A stretch of DNA of 41,857 bases from Lachnospiraceae bacterium (GTDB taxonomy: Bacteria > Bacillota > Clostridia > Lachnospirales > Lachnospiraceae). The notes below the pieces were generated by a model. The model was not told the origin of the DNA, made no database searches, and was given only the letters and a program-made list of their open reading frames with translations. Where the stretch lies: assembly GCA_019423745.1 (NCBI GenBank), contig JAHZAV010000022.1, positions 1 to 41,857 on the forward strand, in the 5' to 3' direction. The translations under genes were made by a program, and so were the position numbers. Shown here one piece after another: positions 16,387-24,739 of this stretch (positions are counted from its first letter, which is position 1; the number at the start of each line of letters is the position of its first letter).

Positions 16387-17793
16387 ATGGAAACACTATA
16401 TAGTAGGCTGAAGGCATACAGCAGTGAAGATTACTATGGATTTCACATGCCGGGACACAAAAGAAATATTAAACGTTTTGGCCAGGGGCTTCCCTATGGA
16501 CTTGACATTACAGAGATTGAAGGATTTGATGACCTGCATCATGCAGATGGTATTTTAAAGGAAGCCCAGGAACAGGCAGCAGCGCTTTATGGCGCTAAAG
16601 AAACCAGGTTTCTTGTGAATGGAAGTACAGTAGGTATTTTGAGCGCTATTCTTGGGTCGACGCAAAAAGGGGATCAGATTCTTGTGTCCAGGAACTGTCA
16701 TAAATCCGTTTATCATGCCATATTTTTAAACGAGCTGGAACCAGTTTATCTTCATCCGGACTTCAGCCGTCAGTTTCAGTTAAATACGGAAATCTCCGTA
16801 AGCGCAGTGAAAACTGCGCTTACTAAGTATTCCCGGATAAAGGCGGTTGTCATTGTATCGCCTACCTATGACGGAGTTGTCTCAGACATTCAATCAATTG
16901 CAGAAGCAGCCCATGAAAAAGGGATTCCTTTGATTGTAGATGAAGCGCATGGAGCACATTTTGGATTTCATCCGTATTTCCCGGACAACGCGTTGAAAAA
17001 AGGGGCGGATGTGGTGATTCATAGTCTGCATAAAACCCTTCCATCGCTGACACAGACAGCGTTGCTCCATGTGAGAGGGGAATATGTGGACTCAAGGAGA
17101 ATTTCCAACTATCTGGATATATTCCAGTCCAGCAGTCCTTCTTATATTTTGATGGCGAGTATTCACGAATGTATCAGAATGCTCCAGGAAGAGAAGGATC
17201 AGCTTTTCAAACCTTATGTAAAAAATCTTGATACAATGCGAAGAAATTTGCAGAATTTGAAACACTTAAAACTGGTACAGACTGAAAGATACGATCGCTC
17301 TAAGATTGTGATTTCAGTAAGAGATACAGATATAACCAGCAGGGAGCTTTACTGGAAACTTTTATCGGAATATCACCTTCAGATGGAGATGGCAGCAGGA
17401 TCTTATATACTTGCCATGACATCTCCCGGAGATACGAAAGAAGGATTTGAAAGACTTGAGCAGGCTCTCATGGAATTAGATGCTACCGTACAAAATGAAA
17501 AAAATACACAGGAAGAGGAAATAACGGAACTTCCGAAAAATCCTGTGATTTACACAAGCGCTAGAGCAGCCCTTTGCCCGGAGAGAGAAAAAGAATATTT
17601 ACCTCTTGAGAAGAGTGAAGGAAAGATTTCTCTGGAATATGCTTACCTTTATCCGCCAGGGTGTCCGATCATTGTACCGGGAGAGCAGATTAGCAGAGAG
17701 TGTATAAAACAGCTTGAAATTTATCAGAATCTGGGCTTTAAGGTAGAAGGCCTGGAAAAACAAGGAAGTATTGGAGTCTGGATCAATGGGTAA
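16387..17793 (+). CDS. Orn/Lys/Arg decarboxylase-family PLP enzyme (YaaO-like)
   Basis: 468 residues. The fold-type I PLP enzyme shows FHMPGHKRN at the N-terminus, VDEAHGAHFG (Asp185/His188) and the PLP-binding Lys216 in SLHKTLPSLTQTA. The C-terminal part (YLYPPGCPIIVPGEQI) belongs to the Orn/Lys/Arg decarboxylase C-terminal domain. This is the short, wing-less Firmicute form like Bacillus YaaO. The substrate (arginine, lysine or ornithine) cannot be read from sequence. Its stop overlaps the next start (ATGGGTAA), so it is the first gene of the coupled run that follows. Confidence 0.9.
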   Translation: METLYSRLKAYSSEDYYGFHMPGHKRNIKRFGQGLPYGLDITEIEGFDDLHHADGILKEAQEQAAALYGAKETRFLVNGSTVGILSAILGSTQKGDQILVSRNCHKSVYHAIFLNELEPVYLHPDFSRQFQLNTEISVSAVKTALTKYSRIKAVVIVSPTYDGVVSDIQSIAEAAHEKGIPLIVDEAHGAHFGFHPYFPDNALKKGADVVIHSLHKTLPSLTQTALLHVRGEYVDSRRISNYLDIFQSSSPSYILMASIHECIRMLQEEKDQLFKPYVKNLDTMRRNLQNLKHLKLVQTERYDRSKIVISVRDTDITSRELYWKLLSEYHLQMEMAAGSYILAMTSPGDTKEGFERLEQALMELDATVQNEKNTQEEEITELPKNPVIYTSARAALCPEREKEYLPLEKSEGKISLEYAYLYPPGCPIIVPGEQISRECIKQLEIYQNLGFKVEGLEKQGSIGVWING

Positions 17794-18373
17794 AATATTT
17801 TATATTATGGGAAAAAGTGCATCCGGAAAGGATACGATCTTTAGGGAACTTAAGGAGCGTTGCCCACAGCTTAGAATGGTTGTGCCGTATACGACAAGAC
17901 CTATCCGGGCCGGGGAACAAAATGGAGTAGAATATTTTTTTACGGATGAAAATGAATTGGCTGAAATGGAAGCACAGCATAAAATTATTGAGATTCGTTC
18001 CTATCACACAGTCCATGGAATATGGAAATATTTTACTGCTGCAGATGGGCAGATCGATCTGAATCAGTCAGACTATCTTATGATCGGCACGCTGGAATCA
18101 TATGGAAAAATGAGAGAATATTACGGGGAAGAATATTTGATTCCCCTTTATATAGAAGTCGAAGATGGAGAGCGTCTTACAAGAGCGCTTCTTAGGGAAC
18201 GGCAGCAGACACAGCCCAAATATAAAGAAATGTGTCGCCGATTCCTGGCAGACGAAGAGGATTTTTCAGAAGAAAATTTAAACAAGCTGAATATCACAAG
18301 AAGATTTGATAACAGTAAAAAAGAACAATGTTTAGAGGAAATTACAGAGGTAATATACAATGGCAAGCTTTAA
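17786..18373 (+). CDS. Guanylate kinase-like protein
   Basis: 195 residues. The P-loop GKSASGKDT is at residues 9-17, and YTTRPIRAGEQNGVEYFF matches the GMP-binding segment of guanylate kinases. The usual GNYYGT motif is replaced by RSYHTVHGIW, and the P-loop has Asp where canonical Gmk has Gly, so it is a divergent member. GMP kinase activity is plausible but not assured; a second, canonical gmk may exist elsewhere. ATG 17786 overlaps the upstream stop, and its own end overlaps holB by 14 bp. In Bacillus this position is held by tmk. Confidence 0.75.
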   Translation: MGKIFYIMGKSASGKDTIFRELKERCPQLRMVVPYTTRPIRAGEQNGVEYFFTDENELAEMEAQHKIIEIRSYHTVHGIWKYFTAADGQIDLNQSDYLMIGTLESYGKMREYYGEEYLIPLYIEVEDGERLTRALLRERQQTQPKYKEMCRRFLADEEDFSEENLNKLNITRRFDNSKKEQCLEEITEVIYNGKL

Positions 18374-19349
18374 AGACGTCGTAGGACATAAAGATATTAT
18401 AAAATATATACACAATGCAGTAGAGGAGAACAAGGTGTCCCACGCCTATATCCTGAATGGAGAAAGAGGTTCCGGTAAAAAGATGTTGGCAAATCTGTTT
18501 GCTACAACATTGTTGTGCGAAAAAGGAGGACCGGATCCATGTAATGTATGTCATTCCTGCAGACAGGCAGAGAGCGGAAACCACCCTGACATTATTCGTG
18601 TGAATCACGAGAAACCCAATACTATCAGTGTAGATGATATTCGCCAGCAGGTGAATAACGACATACAGATAAAACCTTATCAGGGACCATATAAAATTTA
18701 TATTATAGCTGAAGCAGATTTGATGACTGTGCAGGCGCAAAATGCACTATTAAAGACGATAGAGGAACCTCCTGAATATGCGGTTATCTTTCTTTTGACA
18801 GAAAATGCAGAGGTGCTTCTTCCAACTATTACATCCAGATGTGTTATGCTGAAACTTAGAAATATCCGAGATACACTGATTCGGAAATATCTTATGGAGA
18901 CAATGCAGATACCGGATTACAAAGCAGATATGTGTACTGCCTTTGCACAGGGAAATATGGGGCGGGCCATTATGTTGGCAAATTCGGAATATTTCAATGA
19001 GATCCGGGAAGAAGCAGTACAGCTTTTGAAGTACATTAATGAGATGGATGTCAGTGAGATTGTAAAAGCGATTAAAAAGATCAGTTCCTATAAATTGGAG
19101 ATTAATGACTATCTGGACATTATTATGATATGGTACCGGGATGTCTTGTTGTACAAAGCGACAAAGGAAATGGATAAGGTAGTCTTTAAAGATCAGCTGA
19201 CCTATATTCAAGAAAGAGCGCGTAAAAGTTCCTATGAAGGGATTGAGCTGATACTTGAAAGCCTGGAGAAAGCAAAGCAGCGTTTAAAGGCCAATGTTAA
19301 TTTTGAATTGGTAATGGAGCTTTTGCTTTTGACGATAAAGGAGAATTGA
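18360..19349 (+). CDS. holB: DNA polymerase III delta' subunit
   Basis: 329 residues. A clamp-loader AAA+ domain with GERGSGKK (residues 34-41), the four-cysteine zinc module (C53, then CNVCHSC at 61-67), LLKTIEEPPEYAVIFLLTEN and TSRC (sensor 1 region) all fit HolB. The protein is part of the clamp loader that opens the sliding clamp. It is embedded in an operon with overlapping or near-adjacent genes on both sides, and the next start is 5 bp beyond its stop. Confidence 0.92.
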   Translation: MASFKDVVGHKDIIKYIHNAVEENKVSHAYILNGERGSGKKMLANLFATTLLCEKGGPDPCNVCHSCRQAESGNHPDIIRVNHEKPNTISVDDIRQQVNNDIQIKPYQGPYKIYIIAEADLMTVQAQNALLKTIEEPPEYAVIFLLTENAEVLLPTITSRCVMLKLRNIRDTLIRKYLMETMQIPDYKADMCTAFAQGNMGRAIMLANSEYFNEIREEAVQLLKYINEMDVSEIVKAIKKISSYKLEINDYLDIIMIWYRDVLLYKATKEMDKVVFKDQLTYIQERARKSSYEGIELILESLEKAKQRLKANVNFELVMELLLLTIKEN

Positions 19350-19353
19350 CAAT

Positions 19354-20268
19354 ATGATAAAAGTAATAGGAGTAAGGTTTCGGACAGCCGGAAAGATTTA
19401 CTTTTTCTCCCCGGGAAAGCTGGAAATTCAGCAGGGGGACAATGTGATTGTAGAGACGGCAAGAGGAGTAGAGTTTGGTTATGTGGCAGTAGGACCAAGG
19501 GAAGTGGAAGAAGATAAAATTACCCTTCCGTTAAAATCTGTAATACGACTTGCCACAAAGGACGATGTTAATAAAGAAGAAAAAAATAGAGAAAAAGAAA
19601 AGGAAGCTTTTAAAATTTGTCTGGAAAAAATCCGTAAGCATGGACTGGATATGAAGCTGATCGATGCGGAATATACATTTGATAATAATAAAGTACTGTT
19701 TTATTTTACAGCAGATGGACGCATTGATTTTCGTGAGCTGGTAAAGGATTTGGCAAGTGTATTTCGTACCAGGATTGAGCTGCGCCAGATTGGCGTAAGG
19801 GATGAGACGAAGATCAAAGGAGGCATAGGAATATGCGGCCGTCCGCTTTGCTGCCATACATACCTGACAGAATTTGCACCGGTATCAATTAAAATGGCAA
19901 AAGAGCAGAATTTGTCTTTGAACCCAAGTAAAATATCTGGTGTCTGTGGACGACTGATGTGTTGCCTTACAAACGAAGAGGAAACGTACGAAGAATTGAA
20001 CAGCCGTCTTCCGGCAGTAGGAGATACGGTAACAACGCCTGAAAAGCTGCGTGGCGATGTGCAGTCAGTTAACGTATTGCGTCAGTTGGTAAAAGTTGTA
20101 GTGCAACTGGAGAATGACGAAAAAGAAATCCGGGAATACCGGGCCGATGAACTTCGTTTCCGTTCCAGAAAAAAGAAAAAGGAAATGAAGCTGAGTAAAG
20201 AAGAGTTAAAAGAGCTGAAGGCTCTGGAAGGTAAAAACGAAGGGGCATCCAAATTAGATGATGAATAA
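19354..20268 (+). CDS. ricT: PSP1-domain protein RicT (YaaT)
   Basis: 304 residues. The PSP1 domain carries the two cysteine clusters GICGRPLCCHTYL and GVCGRLMCC that bind a 4Fe-4S cluster in Bacillus RicT. RicT works with RicA and RicF as a Y-complex that helps RNase Y process mRNAs and affects sporulation. Residues 75-90 are a Lys/Glu helix and the last ~45 residues are highly charged. The holB-ricT adjacency is the conserved Firmicute order. Its end overlaps the next gene by 11 bp. Confidence 0.92.
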   Translation: MIKVIGVRFRTAGKIYFFSPGKLEIQQGDNVIVETARGVEFGYVAVGPREVEEDKITLPLKSVIRLATKDDVNKEEKNREKEKEAFKICLEKIRKHGLDMKLIDAEYTFDNNKVLFYFTADGRIDFRELVKDLASVFRTRIELRQIGVRDETKIKGGIGICGRPLCCHTYLTEFAPVSIKMAKEQNLSLNPSKISGVCGRLMCCLTNEEETYEELNSRLPAVGDTVTTPEKLRGDVQSVNVLRQLVKVVVQLENDEKEIREYRADELRFRSRKKKKEMKLSKEELKELKALEGKNEGASKLDDE

Positions 20269-21028
20269 TTTAAAATCAGGTGAACGGTTGGATGATCTTC
20301 AGATCAAGGGATATCAGATCATTCAAAGTCCAGGCAGATTCTGCTTTGGCATGGACGCAGTTCTGCTTTCTGCATTTGCAAAAGTAAAAAGAGGAGAGAA
20401 GGCACTGGATCTGGGGACAGGGACAGGAATATTGCCGTTGCTTCTTGAAGCGAAGAATCCGGAAGGCCAATCATATACAGGGCTTGAAATTCAGGAAGAG
20501 AGTGCTGATATGGCAAAAAGAAGTGTATATTGCAATCACCTGGAGGAAAGGATTTCCATTGTAACAGGAGATATCAAGGAGGCGTCCGCTCTTTTTGGAG
20601 CAGCCTCCTTTCATGTCGTTACGGTGAACCCTCCCTATATGATTGGAGATCATGGGCTGAAAAATGAGAATTATGCAAAATATGTGGCCCGGCATGAAGT
20701 GCTTTGTACACTGGAAGATGTACTGCGGCAAAGTTCTCTTGTACTAAAAGAAAAGGGAAGGTTTTATATGGTGCACCGGCCATTTCGTCTTACAGAAATT
20801 CTGGCTGGTATGAGCAGACATCATCTGGAACCTAAGCGAATGCAGCTGGTCTATCCATTCGAGGACAAGGAGCCCAATATGGTATTGGTGGAGGGATTAA
20901 AAGGGGGGCGCCCTCGTCTGACAGTGGAGCCGCCTCTTATTGTATATAAAAAAGACGGAACCTATACAGAACAATTATTAAAGCTGTACGGCATGGATCA
21001 GTCAGTCGGAGAAAGGGCAGGGAAATAA
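20258..21028 (+). CDS. trmN6: tRNA1(Val) (adenine(37)-N6)-methyltransferase family protein
   Basis: 256 residues. The class I SAM fold has motif I DLGTGTGILP (residues 51-60), and the N6-adenine catalytic motif NPPY sits at 124-127. SPGRFCFGMDAVLLSAF near the start is typical of the YabB/YfiC family. It methylates an adenine in tRNA, or is a close relative of that enzyme. It overlaps ricT by 11 bp and is separated from rsmI by 1 bp, so the genes are tightly coupled. Confidence 0.88.
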   Translation: MMNNLKSGERLDDLQIKGYQIIQSPGRFCFGMDAVLLSAFAKVKRGEKALDLGTGTGILPLLLEAKNPEGQSYTGLEIQEESADMAKRSVYCNHLEERISIVTGDIKEASALFGAASFHVVTVNPPYMIGDHGLKNENYAKYVARHEVLCTLEDVLRQSSLVLKEKGRFYMVHRPFRLTEILAGMSRHHLEPKRMQLVYPFEDKEPNMVLVEGLKGGRPRLTVEPPLIVYKKDGTYTEQLLKLYGMDQSVGERAGK

Positions 21029-21029
21029 T

Positions 21030-21869
21030 ATGGCAGGGACTTTATATTTGTGTGCGACTCCTATTGGAAATCTGGAAGATATGACATATCGAGCAGTAAG
21101 GGTTCTGGGAGAAGCGGATCTAATTGCAGCAGAGGATACTCGTAATACAATTCGGCTTCTGAATCATTTCGGTATACATACTCCCATGACAAGTTATCAT
21201 GAATACAATAAAATTGAAAAAGGTAAAAAACTGGTGCAGCTTTTGAAAGAAGGAAAGGATATTGCGCTTGTTACTGATGCGGGAACACCAGGCATTTCAG
21301 ATCCTGGAGAAGAATTAGTGAAAATGTGTGCGGAAGAAGGAATTTTGGTTACTGCAATTCCGGGGCCGGCAGCTTGTATTACAGCGCTGATTCTGTCTGC
21401 TTTGCCCACAAGACGATTTGCTTTTGAAGCGTTTCTTCCTTCGGATAAAAAAGAACGGCGCAGTATATTGTCAGCGCTGGAAGGGGAAACGAGGACTCTA
21501 ATACTTTACGAAGCCCCTCATAGGTTAGTAAAGACTCTCAGGGAATTGTATGAGACATTGGGAGACAGAAGAATGTCTGTGTGTCGGGAACTTACAAAGA
21601 AACATGAAACCATTTTCCGTACCAGCCTTGAACAGGCAGTCCGTTATTATGAGACACATGAACCAAAGGGAGAATGTGTTCTTGTGATAGAAGGGAAAAG
21701 CCTCCAAAAGATTCAGGAAGAGACGCGAAAACAATGGGAACAAATGACAATCCAGGAACATATGGAACATTATATGAGCCAGGGAACAGAAAAGAAAGAG
21801 GCTATGAAAAAAGTGGCAAAGGATCGAGGAATTTCCAAAAGGGAGGTATATCAGGCCCTTTTGTCCTGA
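21030..21869 (+). CDS. rsmI: 16S rRNA (cytidine(1402)-2'-O)-methyltransferase
   Basis: 279 residues. The tetrapyrrole-methylase fold shows LYLCATPIGNLEDMTYRAV, the AAEDTR element and VTDAGTPGISDPG, all diagnostic of RsmI. It adds the 2'-O-methyl group at C1402 in the ribosome decoding centre. It is the last gene of the decarboxylase-to-rsmI run and is followed by a large hairpin with a T-run. Confidence 0.95.
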   Translation: MAGTLYLCATPIGNLEDMTYRAVRVLGEADLIAAEDTRNTIRLLNHFGIHTPMTSYHEYNKIEKGKKLVQLLKEGKDIALVTDAGTPGISDPGEELVKMCAEEGILVTAIPGPAACITALILSALPTRRFAFEAFLPSDKKERRSILSALEGETRTLILYEAPHRLVKTLRELYETLGDRRMSVCRELTKKHETIFRTSLEQAVRYYETHEPKGECVLVIEGKSLQKIQEETRKQWEQMTIQEHMEHYMSQGTEKKEAMKKVAKDRGISKREVYQALLS

Positions 21870-21878
21870 AATGAGCAG

Positions 21879-21966
21879 TATGCCGAAAGTCGAAAGAACA
21901 TTCTTGGTCAACTTGTATAGAAAAATAAAAAAAGATTGTTCAACTTTGGCATAGCCGGATTTTTTC
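21879..21966 (+). terminator. Possible terminator after rsmI (bulged long hairpin)
   Basis: TATGCC..AAAGT..GAA..ACA (21879-21900) pairs with the arm at 21937-21953 through 6-, 5- and 3-bp runs broken by bulges. The loop is about 36 nt, and ATTTTTTC follows a few bases later. It is weaker than the other terminators here. Confidence 0.4.
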
Positions 21967-22025
21967 TTTTCTAATATACTTTTTACAGAACAAAAAGAGT
22001 CGGCGAACAGGAGGAACGAAAAGAA

Positions 22026-23138
22026 ATGGCAAGTTTATCATTAAAACATATTAACAAAACATATCCTAACGGATTTGAAGCAGTAAAGGATTTCAATTTG
22101 GAAATCGAAGATAAAGAGTTTATTATTTTTGTAGGACCATCTGGATGTGGTAAATCTACAACACTTCGTATGGTAGCAGGTCTTGAGGAAATTACTTCCG
22201 GTGAGCTTCGGATTGGCGACAAGCTCGTAAACGATGTAGAGCCTAAGGATCGTGATATTGCGATGGTATTCCAGAACTACGCTCTGTATCCGCATATGAC
22301 AGTTTATGATAACATGGCATTTGGTCTGAAACTTAGAAAAGTACCAAAAGATGAAATTGATAAAATGGTTCGCGAAGCTGCTAAGATCCTTGATCTGGAA
22401 GCACTGCTTGATCGTAAACCGAAAGCTCTCTCCGGTGGACAGAGACAGCGTGTTGCTATGGGACGTGCAATTGTTCGTAATCCAAAGGTATTCCTTATGG
22501 ACGAGCCTCTTTCAAACCTGGATGCAAAACTTCGTGGACAGATGCGTATTGAGATTTCCAAACTCCATCAGAGATTGGGTACAACAATTATTTACGTAAC
22601 ACATGATCAGACAGAGGCTATGACACTGGGAACAAGAATTGTTGTTATGAATGCTGGTGTTGTACAGCAGGTAGACACTCCGCAGACACTGTACGATTAT
22701 CCATGCAATCTGTTTGTTGCAGGATTTATCGGATCACCTCAGATGAACTTTGTAGATGCAGTATGTAAAGTAAATGGAGATAAAGTAGTTCTTCAGGCAG
22801 GTCCGTCTGCAATCGAACTTCCGCCAGCAAAGGCAAAGAAACTGATCGATGGCGGATATGACGGAAAGACAGTTGTACTTGGAATTCGTCCAGAGGATGT
22901 GCATGACGAGCAGATGTTTATTGAAGCATCTCCGAATACAGTAATCGAAGCAAAGATCCGTGTATATGAAATGTTGGGTGCAGAAGTATTCCTGTACTTT
23001 GATTTTGAAGGCGCAAGCATGACTGCAAGAGTTGATCCAAGAACAACAGCAAGAACAGGTGATGTTGTTAAATTTGCATTGGATGCAGAAAAAATTCATG
23101 TATTCGATAAAGAGACAGAGAAGACTATCACAAACTAA
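22026..23138 (+). CDS. Carbohydrate ABC transporter ATP-binding protein, MsmX/UgpC type
   Basis: 370 residues. Walker A GPSGCGKST (37-45), Q-loop QNYALYPHMTVYDNM, signature LSGGQRQRVAMGRA, Walker B VFLMDEPLSNLDA and H-loop VTHD are followed by the regulatory TOBE/OB domain typical of MalK-like subunits. No permease or binding-protein gene is adjacent, as for Bacillus MsmX, an ATPase shared by several sugar importers. It acts at the inner membrane face. It has its own strong terminator and is a single-gene unit. Confidence 0.9.
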   Translation: MASLSLKHINKTYPNGFEAVKDFNLEIEDKEFIIFVGPSGCGKSTTLRMVAGLEEITSGELRIGDKLVNDVEPKDRDIAMVFQNYALYPHMTVYDNMAFGLKLRKVPKDEIDKMVREAAKILDLEALLDRKPKALSGGQRQRVAMGRAIVRNPKVFLMDEPLSNLDAKLRGQMRIEISKLHQRLGTTIIYVTHDQTEAMTLGTRIVVMNAGVVQQVDTPQTLYDYPCNLFVAGFIGSPQMNFVDAVCKVNGDKVVLQAGPSAIELPPAKAKKLIDGGYDGKTVVLGIRPEDVHDEQMFIEASPNTVIEAKIRVYEMLGAEVFLYFDFEGASMTARVDPRTTARTGDVVKFALDAEKIHVFDKETEKTITN

Positions 23139-23166
23139 AATTGAATCTAAAGAAAAGAATAATAAG

Positions 23167-23199
23167 AAGGGGGTACAGAAAAATGTACCCTCTTTTTTT
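23167..23199 (+). terminator. Terminator after the MsmX-like ATPase gene
   Basis: GGGTACA pairs with TGTACCC around a 6-nt loop, extended by G-U and A-T pairs, then seven T residues. Confidence 0.9.
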
Positions 23200-23228
23200 G
23201 TACAGAACAGGAAAAATTCTGGTATAAT
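23198..23228 (+). promoter_or_regulatory. Promoter of the small-peptide/PucR unit
   Basis: TTGTAC (23198-23203), a 19-bp spacer and TATAAT (23223-23228), with the extended -10 TG at 23220-23221. The -35 lies in the T-run of the preceding terminator. Confidence 0.6.
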
Positions 23229-23382
23229 GATTGGAACATAGTTAAAGTTTAGACGGTGAAAGTATGTTCTGTTTTGATTTGCAGAAAATATTCTTGGGAA
23301 AAGTCAGAAAATGGCAGTTTTCGACGGCTGTTTGTTATAGAGACGGCGGCAATGTGGGAATGAGATAGCAGGAGGGGTTAGA

Positions 23383-23541
23383 ATGAAAAGAAAAATATCT
23401 CAAACTGCCGTTGCAGTGATATTGGTCGTTGTCATCGGATGTTTTTTTGCCAGAAAGTATCAAATCGAAAGAGAAATACATCTGTTTGACTGTCGGATGA
23501 AAGAGTGGAAAAGGCAGTCGGAATACAGGGAAAGGATGTGA
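23383..23541 (+). CDS. 52-residue single-pass membrane peptide
   Basis: A short gene with an excellent ribosome site (GGAGGGG, about 6 nt before ATG 23383). It codes for MKRK, a hydrophobic segment (AVAVILVVVIGCFFA) and a charged tail of about 26 residues, so it is a one-pass membrane peptide with the tail probably outside. I do not recognise a family. It ends 4 bp before the PucR-type gene and must be cotranscribed with it. The ribosome site, the transmembrane pattern and the position together make it a believable gene in spite of its size. Confidence 0.6.
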   Translation: MKRKISQTAVAVILVVVIGCFFARKYQIEREIHLFDCRMKEWKRQSEYRERM

Positions 23542-23545
23542 TTAG

Positions 23546-24637
23546 TTGCTTTCAAACCAAAACATTCAAAAGTTGGTACAGGAAATAAAAAAAATTGCAG
23601 GCTTAGAATGCTCAATATGGAGTGAAGGACCCAAGTGTCTGGCAGCCACGAGTATTAAGGCAAAGCCGGAAGTGGAATCTGTAGCAGCATTTATAAAAGA
23701 GTTTGAGCGTTCCGGTATCCGGGAAACTAGTGGGGAAGAGAGCTTTTTTATAACAGAAGGAGATGCGGTTTATGTTCTGGCAGTAGATGGAACTGATGAG
23801 AGGTCAGTAATGGCCGGAAGATTTGGGATCAGTCATTTGGAAAGCCTGCTTCAGATCAACAGGAATCGAATGGATAAGAATCGTTTTATCCAAAACCTTC
23901 TTCTGGATGATATGCTGTTGGTTGATGTTTATAATCAGGCAAAAAAAATGAAGATCCCGGTTACAGGGAAACGAGTTGTTTTTTTGGTGGAATCCAGAAA
24001 TGAGACGGAAAGCATTGTTATGGAGACATTAAGAAGTCTTTTTGCCACAGGGATAAAAGATTTTATCACATCAGTGGAAGAAGGACATGTCATTCTTATA
24101 AAAGCATTGGAAAAAACAGAGGATTATCCCGAGGTTCAGCATATTGCAGATGTGATTGTAGATACGCTGGGAATGGAAGCTATGGTTGGTGTTCGAGTGG
24201 CGTTTGGTACAATTACAGAAGAACTTAATGAGGTGTCGAATTCTTATAAGGAAGCTAAGACAGCAATGGAAGTAGGCAGAATTTTTTATCCTCAGAAACG
24301 TGTGCTTAGTTATAAGGTACTTGGAATTGGGCGTCTTATTCATCAGCTGCCGGAAAGTTTATGTGGCATGTTTCTCGATGAAGTTTTTGAGGGGAATGCA
24401 GTCGGCAGCTTTGAGGAAGAAGAATTAACGGCAGTGTATACATTCTTTGAAAACAATCTGAATATATCAGAAACTGCACGTCAGCTGTATGTGCATCGGA
24501 ATACATTGGTGTATCGTCTGGAAAAAATTCAGAAAAAAACAGGGCTGGATGTACGAGTATTTGAAGACGCAATGACTTTTAAAATTGCGCTAATGGTGGA
24601 AAAACATATAAGAGCCATGAAAGAAAAAGGAAATTAG
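23546..24637 (+). CDS. PucR/CdaR-family transcriptional regulator
   Basis: 363 residues with a TTG start at 23546 (AAAGGA about 10 nt upstream). The C-terminal ~60 residues NISETARQLYVHRNTLVYRL, then EKIQKKTGLDVRVFEDAMTF, are the PucR C-terminal helix-turn-helix. The middle part matches the GGDEF-like CdaR region (VGVRVAFGTITEELNEVSNSYKEAKTAMEVG). It probably senses a small molecule through the N-terminal part. The target could be the hydratase gene that follows on the same strand, but that gene has its own promoter and no operator was identified. Confidence 0.88.
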   Translation: MLSNQNIQKLVQEIKKIAGLECSIWSEGPKCLAATSIKAKPEVESVAAFIKEFERSGIRETSGEESFFITEGDAVYVLAVDGTDERSVMAGRFGISHLESLLQINRNRMDKNRFIQNLLLDDMLLVDVYNQAKKMKIPVTGKRVVFLVESRNETESIVMETLRSLFATGIKDFITSVEEGHVILIKALEKTEDYPEVQHIADVIVDTLGMEAMVGVRVAFGTITEELNEVSNSYKEAKTAMEVGRIFYPQKRVLSYKVLGIGRLIHQLPESLCGMFLDEVFEGNAVGSFEEEELTAVYTFFENNLNISETARQLYVHRNTLVYRLEKIQKKTGLDVRVFEDAMTFKIALMVEKHIRAMKEKGN

Positions 24638-24653
24638 TGTGAATATGCGAAAT

Positions 24654-24682
24654 TTGACTTTTGTCTGGAACCGGGATACAAT
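24654..24682 (+). promoter_or_regulatory. Promoter of the hydratase gene
   Basis: TTGACT (24654-24659), a 17-bp spacer and TACAAT (24677-24682). Confidence 0.75.
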
Positions 24683-24739
24683 AAACTGACAGATGCCAGC
24701 AGGGGCAAAAGAAAATAATAATTAGGAGGAATTGCAAAG

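Noticed and set aside
23264..23368. 34-codon frame upstream of the 52-residue peptide gene
   Set aside because: It has a weak ribosome site and no recognisable feature, and probably lies in the leader of the next gene.
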